The notes beneath the pieces were generated by a model, which had not been told where the DNA came from, did no database searches, and worked only from the letters and a program-made list of their open reading frames with translations. A program made the position numbers and the translations under genes. From an uncultured Bacteroidales bacterium (GTDB taxonomy: Bacteria; Bacteroidota; Bacteroidia; Bacteroidales; P3), in contig CAJOIV010000017.1 of the NCBI GenBank assembly GCA_905234665.1, positions 1 to 59,881 of the forward strand: DNA of 59,881 nt. The letters run 5' to 3'. Shown piece by piece: positions 1 to 8,594 of the stretch; the first letter of the stretch is position 1; every line of letters begins with the position of its first letter.

Positions 1-1549
1 CTTCGCGGCCCGCCTCTTTCCAATAGGCGTCGAAGGCCTTGAGGCGTGCCATGTGGCTGAGGGTCTGGCGGAGGGTGATACGTTCTTTGTTGCTGTGCTT
101 GAGGTATGGCAGGTAGCGCGAGAGGGGGTCGTCGAGGCGCACCTTGCCGGTCTCGACCAGTTTCATGACGGCGAGGGTGGTGGCCATCATCTTGGTGACG
201 GAAGCCAGGTCGTAGGTGGTCTGCATGGTCACCCTTCCGCTTAAAGCGGTGTCGTAGGTCAGGTGTCCGTAGGCCTTGCGGAAGAGGATGTTGCCGTCGT
301 GCATGGCGACGACCTGGCAGCCCGGGTAGGCGTGGCGGGCGATGCCGTCGAGGACGATGCTGTCAATCCTGCTCTCCGTGGCCACACGCAGGGCGCGGAC
401 GATGTCGCCGTCGCGTTCAAAGTCGCCGCTGTCCGGGACATGCCAGGCGGCGGTGTCTAATTGGGCGAGGCCGTGGTTGTATTTGGCGCGGAGCACGCGA
501 CGGCAGCGCATCTCGATGAGTTCTTGGAGCAGGGTGTCCTTTTCGGCGGCGCGGCAGATGGTCTCGATGGCGGTCTCCACGTCGGGCGGCAGCAGCAGGA
601 TGTCGCTCCCGGCCAGGAGGGCCTGCAGTTCGGCCTGTCCGGCGGGGTAGTATTTGGTGACGCCCTTCATGTCGAGGCCGTCGGTGATGACGAGGCCGTC
701 GAAATGGAGTTGGTTGCGCAGGAGCCCCTGCACGACATTGGCCGAGAGGGAAGAGGGATGGTTGGGCTCTGACTCGTAGGCGTTCACCTGCAGGTGGGCG
801 GTCATCACCCCTTGGACGCCCGCGTCGATGAGGCGGCGGAAGGGGAGGAGGTCGACCGTGTCCATATACTCCCGTGTGTGGTTGATGACGGGGAGGTCGA
901 AATGGCTGTCGGTCTCGGTGTCGCCGTGGCCGGGGAAGTGTTTGGCGACGGCCATGACGCCCTGACTCTGAAGGCCCTGCATGTACTGGATGCCGAGGGC
1001 GGCGACGCGCTCGGGGTCTGTGCCGAAGGAACGGGGGCCTATGACGGGGTTGCGGGGGTTGCTGTTGATGTCGACGACGGGCGCGAAATTGATGTGGATG
1101 CCCATGTCGCGGCATTCCCGCCCGATCTGTTCGCCCATGAGGTACACGAGGGTGTCCATCGTGGGCGGCAGCATCCCGAAGCTGTTGTTCTTGGGGAAGG
1201 CGTAGCAGTCTTTGAGTCGCATGCCGGTGCCCCATTCGGCGTCGATGCAGATGAAGAGGGGGATGCACGACGCTGCCTGGTAGCGCCGTATGAGGGGGAG
1301 GGTCTCGCGGGCGGTGCCCACGAAGAAGCAGATGCCGCCCACCTCGTTGTCTGTGACGAGGTGTTCGAAGTCGGTCTGTGCCTTCTCGTCCATATTGAGG
1401 GGCACGCGGATGACCATGAGCTGGGCCACCTGCTGCTGGAGGGTCATGTCGGCCACGAGCGAGTCGACCCAGGCGGTTTGGGAGTTGAGAATTGAGAATT
1501 GAGAATTGAGAATTATCGCGGCGGCGATAAGTATGAGCCTTTTTTTCAT
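1..1549 (-). CDS. GH3-family beta-N-acetylglucosaminidase fused to a beta-lactamase-fold domain (C-terminus outside window)
   Basis: The product begins with a signal peptide and continues as a glycoside hydrolase family 3 domain, with KHFPGHGDT near residue 203 and the nucleophile region VITDGLDMKGV (Asp290). From about residue 400 a serine beta-lactamase/esterase-like domain starts, with the SxxK motif SVTK at 450-453. Such fusions are common in Bacteroidota and run to about 950-1000 residues, so roughly half lies beyond the left edge. GH3 enzymes of this type release N-acetylglucosamine from muropeptides or glycans; the second domain is probably an esterase or peptidase. The start ATG at 1549 lies 71 bases downstream of the EnvC-like gene. 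Residues 14-23 of the signal peptide (LNSQFSILNS) are encoded by tandem heptanucleotides of the dispersed repeat family. Confidence 0.85.
   Translation of the reverse strand, partial: MKKRLILIAAAIILNSQFSILNSQTAWVDSLVADMTLQQQVAQLMVIRVPLNMDEKAQTDFEHLVTDNEVGGICFFVGTARETLPLIRRYQAASCIPLFICIDAEWGTGMRLKDCYAFPKNNSFGMLPPTMDTLVYLMGEQIGRECRDMGIHINFAPVVDINSNPRNPVIGPRSFGTDPERVAALGIQYMQGLQSQGVMAVAKHFPGHGDTETDSHFDLPVINHTREYMDTVDLLPFRRLIDAGVQGVMTAHLQVNAYESEPNHPSSLSANVVQGLLRNQLHFDGLVITDGLDMKGVTKYYPAGQAELQALLAGSDILLLPPDVETAIETICRAAEKDTLLQELIEMRCRRVLRAKYNHGLAQLDTAAWHVPDSGDFERDGDIVRALRVATESRIDSIVLDGIARHAYPGCQVVAMHDGNILFRKAYGHLTYDTALSGRVTMQTTYDLASVTKMMATTLAVMKLVETGKVRLDDPLSRYLPYLKHSNKERITLRQTLSHMARLKAFDAYWKEAGRE
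1481..1514. repeat. Heptad repeat inside the GH3 signal-peptide coding region
   Basis: Four tandem copies of a 7-nt unit (AATTGAG and one variant) plus a partial copy. Read on the minus strand they encode part of the signal peptide of the GH3 protein. Confidence 0.85.
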
Positions 1550-1569
1550 GTCAGGGTATTTCTTTTGTA

Positions 1570-1620
1570 ATGTCAGCCGGACACCGGCCAATTTTCAATT
1601 CTCAATTTTCAACTTTCAAT
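1570..1620. repeat. Dispersed repeat: GC core plus heptad arm
   Basis: A GC-rich core with internal dyad (CAGCCGGACACCGGCC) is followed by heptads of the AATTTTC/AATTCTC type. The arm abuts the stop codon of the EnvC-like gene. The same core, including its flanks, recurs inside the gene at 32132-33466. Confidence 0.85.
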
Positions 1621-2838
1621 TTACTTCAGCCAGTGTCTGGGGTTGAGGGCGTCCTTGCCGCACCACACCTGGAAGCTGAACTCCGAGGTGGTTTCCTCGC
1701 CCGAGGCCACGGTGCCGAGGAGCTGGCGGGCGCCCACTTTGGTGCCCTGGGCGACGTTCACTGTGCCGAGGCCCGCATAGACCGACATGTATTTTCCGTG
1801 GACGATGATGATGCCCTTGGTGCCGTTGGGGGCGGTGAAGATGCGCGACACGGTGCCGGCGCAGACGCTGTAGACCTGAGTGCCGGGGGTGCAGACGAGG
1901 TCGATGCCGTAGTTCCTGTTCTGTCCGCCGGAGGGGTGGGTGTAGATGCCGAACTCGCGTGCCACGGACTTGTAGTACACCGGCCACGGCATACGTCCCT
2001 TGTTGGCCATGAAGTCGGCCGAGAGGGCGTCGTTGGCGGTGGCGGAGCCCTTCTTGCCGCCCTTCGAGGTGGAGGATGTGCCGCCTCCCTTGCCGCTCTT
2101 GGCCACCTCCTCGTTGATGAGTTGCTGAATCTGTTGCTGGAGCTTCCTTTTCTGCTGCTCCTTCTTGTTGATTTGCTGCTGTAGTTTTTTCTCCTGCTGC
2201 TGGCTGTCGGAGAGTTTGCGCTGCTGCTGTTTCTGTTCTTTGGCGAGGGCCTCCTGCTGCTTGCGTTCCTGGGCCAGGAGGGTGCTCTTCTCGTTGCGCT
2301 GGCGCTGCAGGTCGAGGCTCAGGTCCGAGAACTGCTGCTCGCGGCGGCGGATGATGGTGGCCTGGTGGCGGCGGTAGCGCGAGTACTCCTTGAAGTACTT
2401 CATCTTCAAGTAGCTCTTGTTGTACATCTCATTGTCGTACAGGAGCCCTTCGGGGTTGAGGTTCTGGCTGAGGCCGTAGAGCGACTGCACCACGCGGGCA
2501 TACTCGGCCTTCATGTGCTCTATCTCGTCGCGCACCACGCGCAGCGAGTCCTCCGTGCGCACTATCTGGCGGTTGATGATGCCCATCTGGCTGTTGATAT
2601 TGTTGATGAGGCGGGTGCGCTCGTTGATGCGCTGCTTGATGAGGTTTATCTGCTTGGTGGAGGACTTGGTGCTTTTGCGTGCCTTTTCGAGGTCGCCGGT
2701 CAGGCGTGCGATTTCCTTCTCGATGCTGGCCTTCTCGCGTTCGAGCTGCTTTTTGTTCTGCGCCTGGGCGGGCGCAACGCAAAAGAGAAGGGCCGCAATG
2801 AGTGCCGTGACTATGTATTTATTTCGTTTATAGTGCAT
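1621..2838 (-). CDS. EnvC-like murein hydrolase activator (coiled coil plus degenerate LytM/M23 domain)
   Basis: 405 residues: a signal peptide ending near AQA, a long coiled coil rich in Gln, Lys and Glu (about 27-260), a Ser/Gly/Lys linker, and a C-terminal LytM domain (about 300-405) ending in NPRHWLK. The metal ligands of active M23 peptidases are not where expected: HxGxD reads NYGID, and the HLHFE position reads EFSFQ. E. coli EnvC is likewise inactive as an enzyme and activates cell-wall amidases at the division site, so that role is inferred here. A TAnnTTTG promoter lies upstream on the minus strand (2871-2878). The GH3/beta-lactamase gene follows and is probably co-transcribed, which fits a wall-remodelling unit. 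Confidence 0.85.
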   Translation of the reverse strand: MHYKRNKYIVTALIAALLFCVAPAQAQNKKQLEREKASIEKEIARLTGDLEKARKSTKSSTKQINLIKQRINERTRLINNINSQMGIINRQIVRTEDSLRVVRDEIEHMKAEYARVVQSLYGLSQNLNPEGLLYDNEMYNKSYLKMKYFKEYSRYRRHQATIIRRREQQFSDLSLDLQRQRNEKSTLLAQERKQQEALAKEQKQQQRKLSDSQQQEKKLQQQINKKEQQKRKLQQQIQQLINEEVAKSGKGGGTSSTSKGGKKGSATANDALSADFMANKGRMPWPVYYKSVAREFGIYTHPSGGQNRNYGIDLVCTPGTQVYSVCAGTVSRIFTAPNGTKGIIIVHGKYMSVYAGLGTVNVAQGTKVGARQLLGTVASGEETTSEFSFQVWCGKDALNPRHWLK

Positions 2839-2870
2839 AATGTGTGTCTTCGGTGTTTCTGTTCAGACTA

Positions 2871-2878
2871 CAAAGATA
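2871..2878 (-). promoter_or_regulatory. -7 element of the envC-like gene promoter
   Basis: Minus-strand TATCTTTG matches the Bacteroidota -7 consensus TAnnTTTG and lies 33 bases upstream of the start codon. Confidence 0.6.
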
Positions 2879-2981
2879 ACAATAAAAGAGATACGCGCCG
2901 CGTTTGTGGGCGTATTTTTTTATCAACCGCCTATGTTGACAACTTGTTGGCCCGGGAGGCGTCTATGTCGGAAAAAAGGAG

Positions 2982-2989
2982 TACTTTTG
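2982..2989 (+). promoter_or_regulatory. -7 element of the parC promoter
   Basis: TACTTTTG matches TAnnTTTG, 41 bases before the ATG at 3031. It overlaps a possible upstream start (ATG at 2964), which argues for 3031 as the real start. Confidence 0.6.
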
Positions 2990-3030
2990 CATTCTCAACG
3001 GGGCGTGTATGCCCTACGACAAAGATACCT

Positions 3031-5688
3031 ATGGACGAAGAGAAATCATTAACGGGACAGTTTGATTATCAGCCCGCCGGAGAGTCCGGCGGAGGCGAGG
3101 GCTCCACCATCTCGCTCGACGGGATGTTCCGCGATTATTGGGTCGACTACGCCTCGGATGTCATCCTCGACCGCTCGGTGCCCGACATCGACGACGGGCT
3201 GAAGCCGGTGCAGCGGCGCATTCTGCACGCCATGAAGGAGACCGACGACGGCCGCTTCACCAAGGTGGCCAACATCGTGGGCACCACCATGCTCTACCAC
3301 CCCCACGGCGACGCCTCCATCAACGACGCGCTCGTCAACCTGGGGCAGAAGAACCTCCTCATCGACTGCCAGGGCAACTGGGGCAATATCCTCACGGGCG
3401 ACGGCGCCGCCGCCGGCCGTTACATCGAGGCGCGCCTCTCCAAATTCGCCAAGGAGGTGGTCTTCAACGCCAAGACCACCCAGTGGAAGCCCTCCTACGA
3501 CGGGCGCAAGCAGGAGCCTGTCACCCTGCCGGTCAAGTTCCCCCTGCTCCTGGCACAGGGCACCAAGGGCATCGCCGTGACCCTCACCTCCATGATTCTG
3601 CCCTACAATTTCTGCGAGCTCATGGAGGCCTCCATCGCCATCCTCAAGGAGGAGCCTTTCGAGATTTACCCCGACTTCCCCACGGGCGGCCTCATCGACG
3701 TGTCGCGCTACAACGACGGCGCCGTGGGTGGCCGCCTGCGCATCCGCGCCAAGATGCACTACGACGACAAGCGCAAGGCGATAGTCATCACCGAGCTGCC
3801 CTACACCGTCACCACCGACGTGCTCATCGACTCTATCCTGAAGGCCAACGAGAAGGGGAAAATCAAGGTCAAGAAGGTCGACGACAACACCGCCGCCGAG
3901 GTCGAGATTGTCGTGGGCCTCCCCGCCGGAGTGAGCCCCGACCAGACCATCGACGCCCTCTACGCCTTCACGGCCTGCCAGATATCCTTCTCGCCGCAGA
4001 CCTGCGTCATCGTCGACAACAAGCCCGTCTTCATGACTGCCAGCGACATCCTGCGCCACTCCACCTTCCGCACCCGCGACCTCCTGCGCCAGGAACTGGA
4101 AATCCAGCTCGCCGAGCTCGAGGACAAGTGGCACTGGGTCTCGCTCGAGAAGATTTTCTTCGAGAAGGGCATCTACAAGGTCCTCGAGCGCAAGGACTTC
4201 GCCACGTGGGACGACCAGGTGACGGGCATCGAGCGCGGCTTCGACCCCTACCGCAAGCTGCTGCGCAAGGAGGTCACCCGCGAGCAGGTGCTGAAGCTCT
4301 GCGAGAAGCCTGTCCGCAAAATCTCCAAGTTCGACATCAAGAAGGCCGAGGAGGAAATCGCCTCCATCGACATCAACATCGAGGAGACCAAGAACCACCT
4401 CGCGCACCTCACCGAGTACACCATCGCTTGGTTCCAGCACATCCTCGACACCTACGGCAAGGGCCGCGAGCGCAAGACCGAGATACGCAGTTTCGAGGAC
4501 ATCCAGGCCGCCGGCGTGGCCCTGGCCAACGAGAAGCTCTACGTCAACCGCCTCACAGGCTTCGCCGGCATCGCCCTCAAGAAGGACGACGGGGCCGAAT
4601 ATGTGTGCGACTGCTCCAAGATGGACGACATCATCGTCTTCCGCACCGACGGCACCATGCTCGTCACCAAGGTGCAGGACAAGGCCTTCGTGGGCTCGGC
4701 GGCATGCAAGGAGATACAGTATATCGGAGTCTTCCGCAAGCGCGACGAGCGCACGGTCTATAATATGGTCTACCGCGACGGCGCCTTCGGCTACGTCTTC
4801 GTCAAGCGCTTCCCCGTGGTGGGCGTGACGCGCGACACCGAGTACAACCTCACCAAGGGGGGCAAAGGCTCCAAGATACTCTATTTCACGGCCAACCCCA
4901 ACGGCGAGGCCGAGGTCATCACCGTCCACCACGCCACCAAGGCCAAGCTGAAGAAGGTCAGCTTCGACTTCGACTTCGCCAAGCTGGCCATCAAAGGCCG
5001 CCAGGCCATGGGCAATATCCTCACCCGCAACGCCGTGCGCAATATCACGAAGAAAGGGGAGGGGGTCTCGACCCTCGACGCCCGCGAGATATGGTACGAC
5101 GCCTCGGTGGCCCGCCTCAACGTGAACGGCGCGGGAGTCTCGCTGGGCCGTTTCGAAGGGCGCGACCGCGTCTTCACCCTCATGCAGTCGGGCGCCATGC
5201 GCCTGACGGGCTTCGAACTGACCACCCACTTCGACGAGGACCTCGTCGAAATCCGCAAGTACGATCCGCGCACCATCGTCACCGTCCTCTACCGCGAGGC
5301 GGGCGGGAGCCTCTACCTCAAACGCTTCCAGCCCGAGGACACCGACCGTCGGCAGGAATTTGTCGACGAGGGCGACACGATGGTCTCTTACTCCTTCGAC
5401 CGTTTCCCGCGCCTGCGGGTGGACTACGACGAGGCCTCGGGCAAGAAGATCCTCACCGAGGAGATTGCCGTGGCCGACTTCATCGCCGTCAAGGGCTACA
5501 AGGCCAAGGGCAAACGCGTCACCACAGCCCCCACCAAGGCCCTCACCTGGCTCGAACCCGACCCCGACACCGAAGAAGGGAATGAGGAAGGGAATGAGGA
5601 ATTAGGAATTAGGAATGAGGAATTGGATCCCTCAACTCCCAACGACCGCGAAGGCTTCGCCGAAGGCACCCAGACAGCACTCTTCTGA
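3031..5688 (+). CDS. parC: DNA topoisomerase IV subunit A (GyrA/ParC family)
   Basis: 885 residues. The N-terminal breakage-reunion domain has DYASDVILDRSVPDIDDGLKP and QRRILHAM, and the active-site tyrosine is in AAGRYIEARLS (Tyr131). A coiled coil and a C-terminal beta-propeller-like region follow. The GMFRDYWVDYAS-type opening and the weak propeller box resemble the Bacteroidota ParC group rather than GyrA. It acts with ParE to decatenate chromosomes; parE is not in the window. The start at 3031 is chosen because a -7 promoter element lies just upstream. The last 40 residues are unusual: NEEGNEELGIRNEEL is encoded by heptads of the dispersed repeat, so the C-terminal tail looks extended by repeat insertion. 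Confidence 0.88.
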   Translation: MDEEKSLTGQFDYQPAGESGGGEGSTISLDGMFRDYWVDYASDVILDRSVPDIDDGLKPVQRRILHAMKETDDGRFTKVANIVGTTMLYHPHGDASINDALVNLGQKNLLIDCQGNWGNILTGDGAAAGRYIEARLSKFAKEVVFNAKTTQWKPSYDGRKQEPVTLPVKFPLLLAQGTKGIAVTLTSMILPYNFCELMEASIAILKEEPFEIYPDFPTGGLIDVSRYNDGAVGGRLRIRAKMHYDDKRKAIVITELPYTVTTDVLIDSILKANEKGKIKVKKVDDNTAAEVEIVVGLPAGVSPDQTIDALYAFTACQISFSPQTCVIVDNKPVFMTASDILRHSTFRTRDLLRQELEIQLAELEDKWHWVSLEKIFFEKGIYKVLERKDFATWDDQVTGIERGFDPYRKLLRKEVTREQVLKLCEKPVRKISKFDIKKAEEEIASIDINIEETKNHLAHLTEYTIAWFQHILDTYGKGRERKTEIRSFEDIQAAGVALANEKLYVNRLTGFAGIALKKDDGAEYVCDCSKMDDIIVFRTDGTMLVTKVQDKAFVGSAACKEIQYIGVFRKRDERTVYNMVYRDGAFGYVFVKRFPVVGVTRDTEYNLTKGGKGSKILYFTANPNGEAEVITVHHATKAKLKKVSFDFDFAKLAIKGRQAMGNILTRNAVRNITKKGEGVSTLDAREIWYDASVARLNVNGAGVSLGRFEGRDRVFTLMQSGAMRLTGFELTTHFDEDLVEIRKYDPRTIVTVLYREAGGSLYLKRFQPEDTDRRQEFVDEGDTMVSYSFDRFPRLRVDYDEASGKKILTEEIAVADFIAVKGYKAKGKRVTTAPTKALTWLEPDPDTEEGNEEGNEELGIRNEELDPSTPNDREGFAEGTQTALF
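5575..5626. repeat. Heptad repeat coding the ParC tail
   Basis: GAATGAG/GAATTAG units in frame with parC, giving the peptide pattern NEELGIRNEEL. Confidence 0.85.
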
Positions 5689-5698
5689 AGTAAGAACC

Positions 5699-5801
5699 CA
5701 AGGTCGACGACCTTGTGGAGTCAACTAAGACCGCGCCAGCCACTCACACATTTACACATTCACACATTCACACATTCACACATTCACACATTCACACATT
5801 T
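5699..5801. repeat. Palindrome, repeat core and 8-nt tandem arm before the glycosyltransferase
   Basis: After parC there is a perfect palindrome with 8-bp arms (5699-5715), then the core GACCGCGCCAGCC (5729-5741), then an arm of tandem CACACATT-type 8-nt units reaching to the base before the next ATG. The arm is open in the gene's frame (a His/Thr-rich reading), but the gene is better started at 5802. Confidence 0.8.
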
Positions 5802-6983
5802 ATGAAGATTCTCATCGTCCTGCCCCGCTTCCCCTATCCCCTCGAGAAGGGTGACAAACTCAGGGCGTTCAACCAGATAAAAGAACTCTCGCGTTCCAAC
5901 GACGTCTACCTCTTCTGCGTCTCGCACATCAAGGTGCTCCCCGAATGGGAGGAGGTGGTGGCTCCCTTCTGCAAAGCCATCCGCGTGGTGCGCTCGCCCA
6001 AGCTGGTGAACTACCTCAACGTGCTGCGCAACTACTTCCGCACCAAGTCGCTACAGCTCGGCTACTGGGACTCGCAGCGGGCGCGCAAGGCCCTCAAGGC
6101 GTTCCACCGCGAGGTGCAGCCCGACGTCATCTACAGCCAGATGGTGCGCACCATGCCCCTCGTGAGCCGCTACGCCACGCCCAAGGTGATGGACTTCCAG
6201 GACGCCCTCTCCATGAACACCGAGCGGCGCATGGAACACGCCCGCGGCATCTGGCACTACATACTCCATTTCGAGTTCAAGATGTTGCGCTCGACCGAGT
6301 ACAACGCCTTCAAGATTTTCGACGCCCTCACCATCATCTCCGAGCCCGACAGCGACGCCATCCCGCACCGCCGCAACGGCGACATCCGCATCATCCCCAA
6401 CGGGGTGGACTTCGACTATTTCAGTCCCCGGGCGTACACGGGGGTACGCCCCTACGATATTGTCTTCTGCGGCAACATGAGCTATGAGCCCAACATCCGC
6501 GCGGCGCGCTATCTGGCCAGGGATGTCATGCCCCTGGTGTGGGCCGAGGAGCCCGGGGCGCGCCTCCTCATCGCGGGTGCCAACCCCAAGCACAACGTCA
6601 CGGAACTCGCCGACGCGCAGATTGTTGTCTCTGGCTCGGTGCCCGACATCCGCGAGTGCTACGCCTCCGCCCTGATGCTCGCGGCCCCCATGCAGACCGG
6701 CTCGGGCCTGCAGAACAAGCTGCTGGAAGCCATGGCCATGCGCATCCCGTGCGTCACCACCACCATCGCCAACGACTCGCTCCACGCCACCCCGGACGAG
6801 GAAATCCTCGTCGGCGACACCCCCATGGCGTTCGCCGCCCATGTGGTGAGCCTCATCCGCAACGCCGACCAGCGCAACCGCTTGGCGGAGAACGGCTACC
6901 GCTTCGTGCACGAGAAATACAGCTGGTCCGCTGCCTGCGCCAAACTCGAAACCATCCTTGAGGAAGTAAGTATTAAGAAGTAA
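5802..6983 (+). CDS. Glycosyltransferase, GT4-like fold
   Basis: 393 residues with no membrane segment. The start MKILIVLPRFPYPLEKGDK is typical of GT-B glycosyltransferases, with a glycine/lysine donor-side loop. IIPNGVDFDYFSP at about 205-217 marks the hinge before the C-terminal Rossmann domain, and the nucleotide-sugar binding region near residue 300 reads QTGSGLQNKLLEAMAM. It resembles the sugar transferases of surface-polysaccharide or exosortase-linked clusters (TIGR03087-like), but no such cluster is adjacent, so the acceptor is unknown. The ATG at 5802 is preferred over an upstream in-frame ATG at 5715, because the upstream segment is repeat sequence. hflX follows after a second repeat copy. 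Confidence 0.8.
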   Translation: MKILIVLPRFPYPLEKGDKLRAFNQIKELSRSNDVYLFCVSHIKVLPEWEEVVAPFCKAIRVVRSPKLVNYLNVLRNYFRTKSLQLGYWDSQRARKALKAFHREVQPDVIYSQMVRTMPLVSRYATPKVMDFQDALSMNTERRMEHARGIWHYILHFEFKMLRSTEYNAFKIFDALTIISEPDSDAIPHRRNGDIRIIPNGVDFDYFSPRAYTGVRPYDIVFCGNMSYEPNIRAARYLARDVMPLVWAEEPGARLLIAGANPKHNVTELADAQIVVSGSVPDIRECYASALMLAAPMQTGSGLQNKLLEAMAMRIPCVTTTIANDSLHATPDEEILVGDTPMAFAAHVVSLIRNADQRNRLAENGYRFVHEKYSWSAACAKLETILEEVSIKK

Positions 6984-7043
6984 GACCGCGCCAGTTAATT
7001 CCTAATTCCTAATTTCTAATTCCTAATTTCTAATTCCTAATTT
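6984..7043. repeat. Dispersed repeat: core GACCGCGCCAG plus heptad arm
   Basis: The core begins on the base after the glycosyltransferase stop. It is followed by seven units of CCTAATT/TCTAATT type that run up to the GTG start of hflX. Confidence 0.88.
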
Positions 7044-7048
7044 CCCTC

Positions 7049-8284
7049 GTGCCCAAACGCCCTTCCCAAGAACGCAACACCTTCTCCACCGCCGAGGTCC
7101 CCGAGAAGGCCATCCTCGTGGCCGTGTGCCCCGCAGGGGTGACGATGGAACGCACCGAGGAGAACCTCGCCGAACTGGCCTTCCTCCTCGACACCGCCGG
7201 GGGCGTCTGCCTGAAGAAGGTCATCCAGCGCCTCGAACGTCCCGACACCCGCACCTATATCGGCAGCGGCAAACTCGAGGAGGTGCGCGAATACAGGCAG
7301 GCCCTCGACGCCGACCTCATGGTCTTCGACGACGAACTCTCGCCCGCGCAGCTCCGCAACCTCGAGAAGGAGATGGACTGCCGCGTGCTCGACCGCACCA
7401 CCCTCATCCTCGACATCTTCGCCAAGCGCGCCCGCACCTCCATCGCCAAGACGCAGGTCGAGCTGGCCCAGCTGCAGTACATGCTCCCGCGCCTCACCCG
7501 CCTCTGGACCCACCTCGAACGCCAGCGCGGCGGCATCGGCATGCGCGGCCCCGGCGAGACACAGATCGAGACCGACCGCCGCCTCATCAAGGAGCGCATC
7601 GCGCAGCTCAAAGTCCTGCTGGAAAAATTCGACACGCAGAAGACCCTCCAGCGCAAGAACCGCGAGAGCCTCGTGCGCGTCGCCCTCGTGGGCTATACCA
7701 ATGTGGGGAAGAGCACCCTCATGAACCTCCTGGCCAAGAGCGACGTCTTCGCCGAGAACAAACTCTTCGCGACCCTCGACACCACCGTCCGCAAGGTGGT
7801 CATCGGCAACCTTCCGTTCCTTCTCACCGACACCGTGGGGTTCATCCGCAAACTGCCCCACGGCCTGGTCGAGTCGTTCAAGTCGACCCTCGACGAAGTC
7901 GTTGAGGCCGACCTCCTCATCCATGTCGTCGACATCTCCCATCCCGACCACGAGGAGCAGATCGCCGCCGTGGGCCGCACCCTCGCGGAGATAGGCGCCG
8001 CCGACAAGCCCACCATCCTCGTCTTCAACAAGGTGGACGCCTACACCTACATCGAGAAAGAGGCCGACGACCTGACCCCCATGACGCGCGCCAACTGGAC
8101 GCTCGACATGCTGCGCGACTCGTGGATGGCCAAAATCTCGGCCGCCCCCAACGCCCCCCTGGTGCCGCCCCTCTTCATCAGCGCCGCCACCCGCACGGGC
8201 ATCGACACCCTCCGCGACGTGATATACGAGGAAGTGAGGCGCATCCACGCCGTGAGGTATCCCTACAACAACTTTCTTTATTGA
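7049..8284 (+). CDS. hflX: Ribosome-associated GTPase HflX
   Basis: 411 residues. The N-terminal HflX domain contains TYIGSGKLEEV and the glycine-rich segment RGGIGMRGPGETQIETDRR, the hallmark before the G domain. G motifs are visible: GYTNVGKST (G1, from residue 215), DTVGFIRKLPH (G3) and NKVDA (G4). HflX binds the 50S subunit and splits stalled ribosomes under stress. The GTG start at 7049 gives the expected N-terminus (MPKRPSQERNTFS), and no ATG is available before the conserved region. It lies directly behind a repeat copy and ends facing a minus-strand gene. Confidence 0.92.
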   Translation: MPKRPSQERNTFSTAEVPEKAILVAVCPAGVTMERTEENLAELAFLLDTAGGVCLKKVIQRLERPDTRTYIGSGKLEEVREYRQALDADLMVFDDELSPAQLRNLEKEMDCRVLDRTTLILDIFAKRARTSIAKTQVELAQLQYMLPRLTRLWTHLERQRGGIGMRGPGETQIETDRRLIKERIAQLKVLLEKFDTQKTLQRKNRESLVRVALVGYTNVGKSTLMNLLAKSDVFAENKLFATLDTTVRKVVIGNLPFLLTDTVGFIRKLPHGLVESFKSTLDEVVEADLLIHVVDISHPDHEEQIAAVGRTLAEIGAADKPTILVFNKVDAYTYIEKEADDLTPMTRANWTLDMLRDSWMAKISAAPNAPLVPPLFISAATRTGIDTLRDVIYEEVRRIHAVRYPYNNFLY

Positions 8285-8594
8285 TTTTCCGTTTCTTCGC
8301 ATTTTCTTGTCCTCTGCGGCCCATCAAGAACACACTTTCTTCGCCTTTTCTTCGGTGTTTGAGCGAACAAAAGGCGAAGAAGAGGCGAACAAGGTCATAC
8401 AATGAAGTGTTCCACAGGGGATTATAAAAACAAGCAACCTCAACTCCGCTGGAAATCAGCACACAAGGCGTCGTCTGCCCGCGACCGACGTGTTTCCAAT
8501 TGGAAACACTCCCGTGGCACCGACACCGTAACACACTGGTTTCTTCGGTCGGTACAGCTTTGTTGGCAGATGCCGGCAGACGCCGGCGGCTCCG
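8285..8594. other. 310-base gap between convergent genes, with a 13-bp stem-loop
   Basis: No convincing gene. Inverted arms TTCTTCGCCTTTT (8337-8349) and AAAAGGCGAAGAA (8369-8381) pair perfectly over 13 bp with a 19-base loop. They could form a bidirectional stem-loop between hflX and the opposing gene, although no clear U-run follows. A smaller GCCGGC dyad lies near 8575-8590. Confidence 0.5.

Noticed and set aside
2365..3030. Upstream extension of parC in frame
   Set aside because: Overlaps the EnvC-like gene and its promoter on the other strand; ParC homology begins after 3031.
3049..5229. 726-codon open frame antisense to parC
   Set aside because: Shadow frame caused by high GC codon bias; composition is Gly/Ala/Val/Asp-rich with no domain, while the plus-strand frame is a clear topoisomerase.
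5715..5801. His/Thr-rich N-terminal extension of the glycosyltransferase
   Set aside because: It is tandem repeat sequence read through in frame; the conserved start MKILIVLPRFP begins at 5802.
5742..5801. Possible CRISPR array
   Set aside because: The units are 8 nt, contiguous and without spacers, so it is a simple tandem array.
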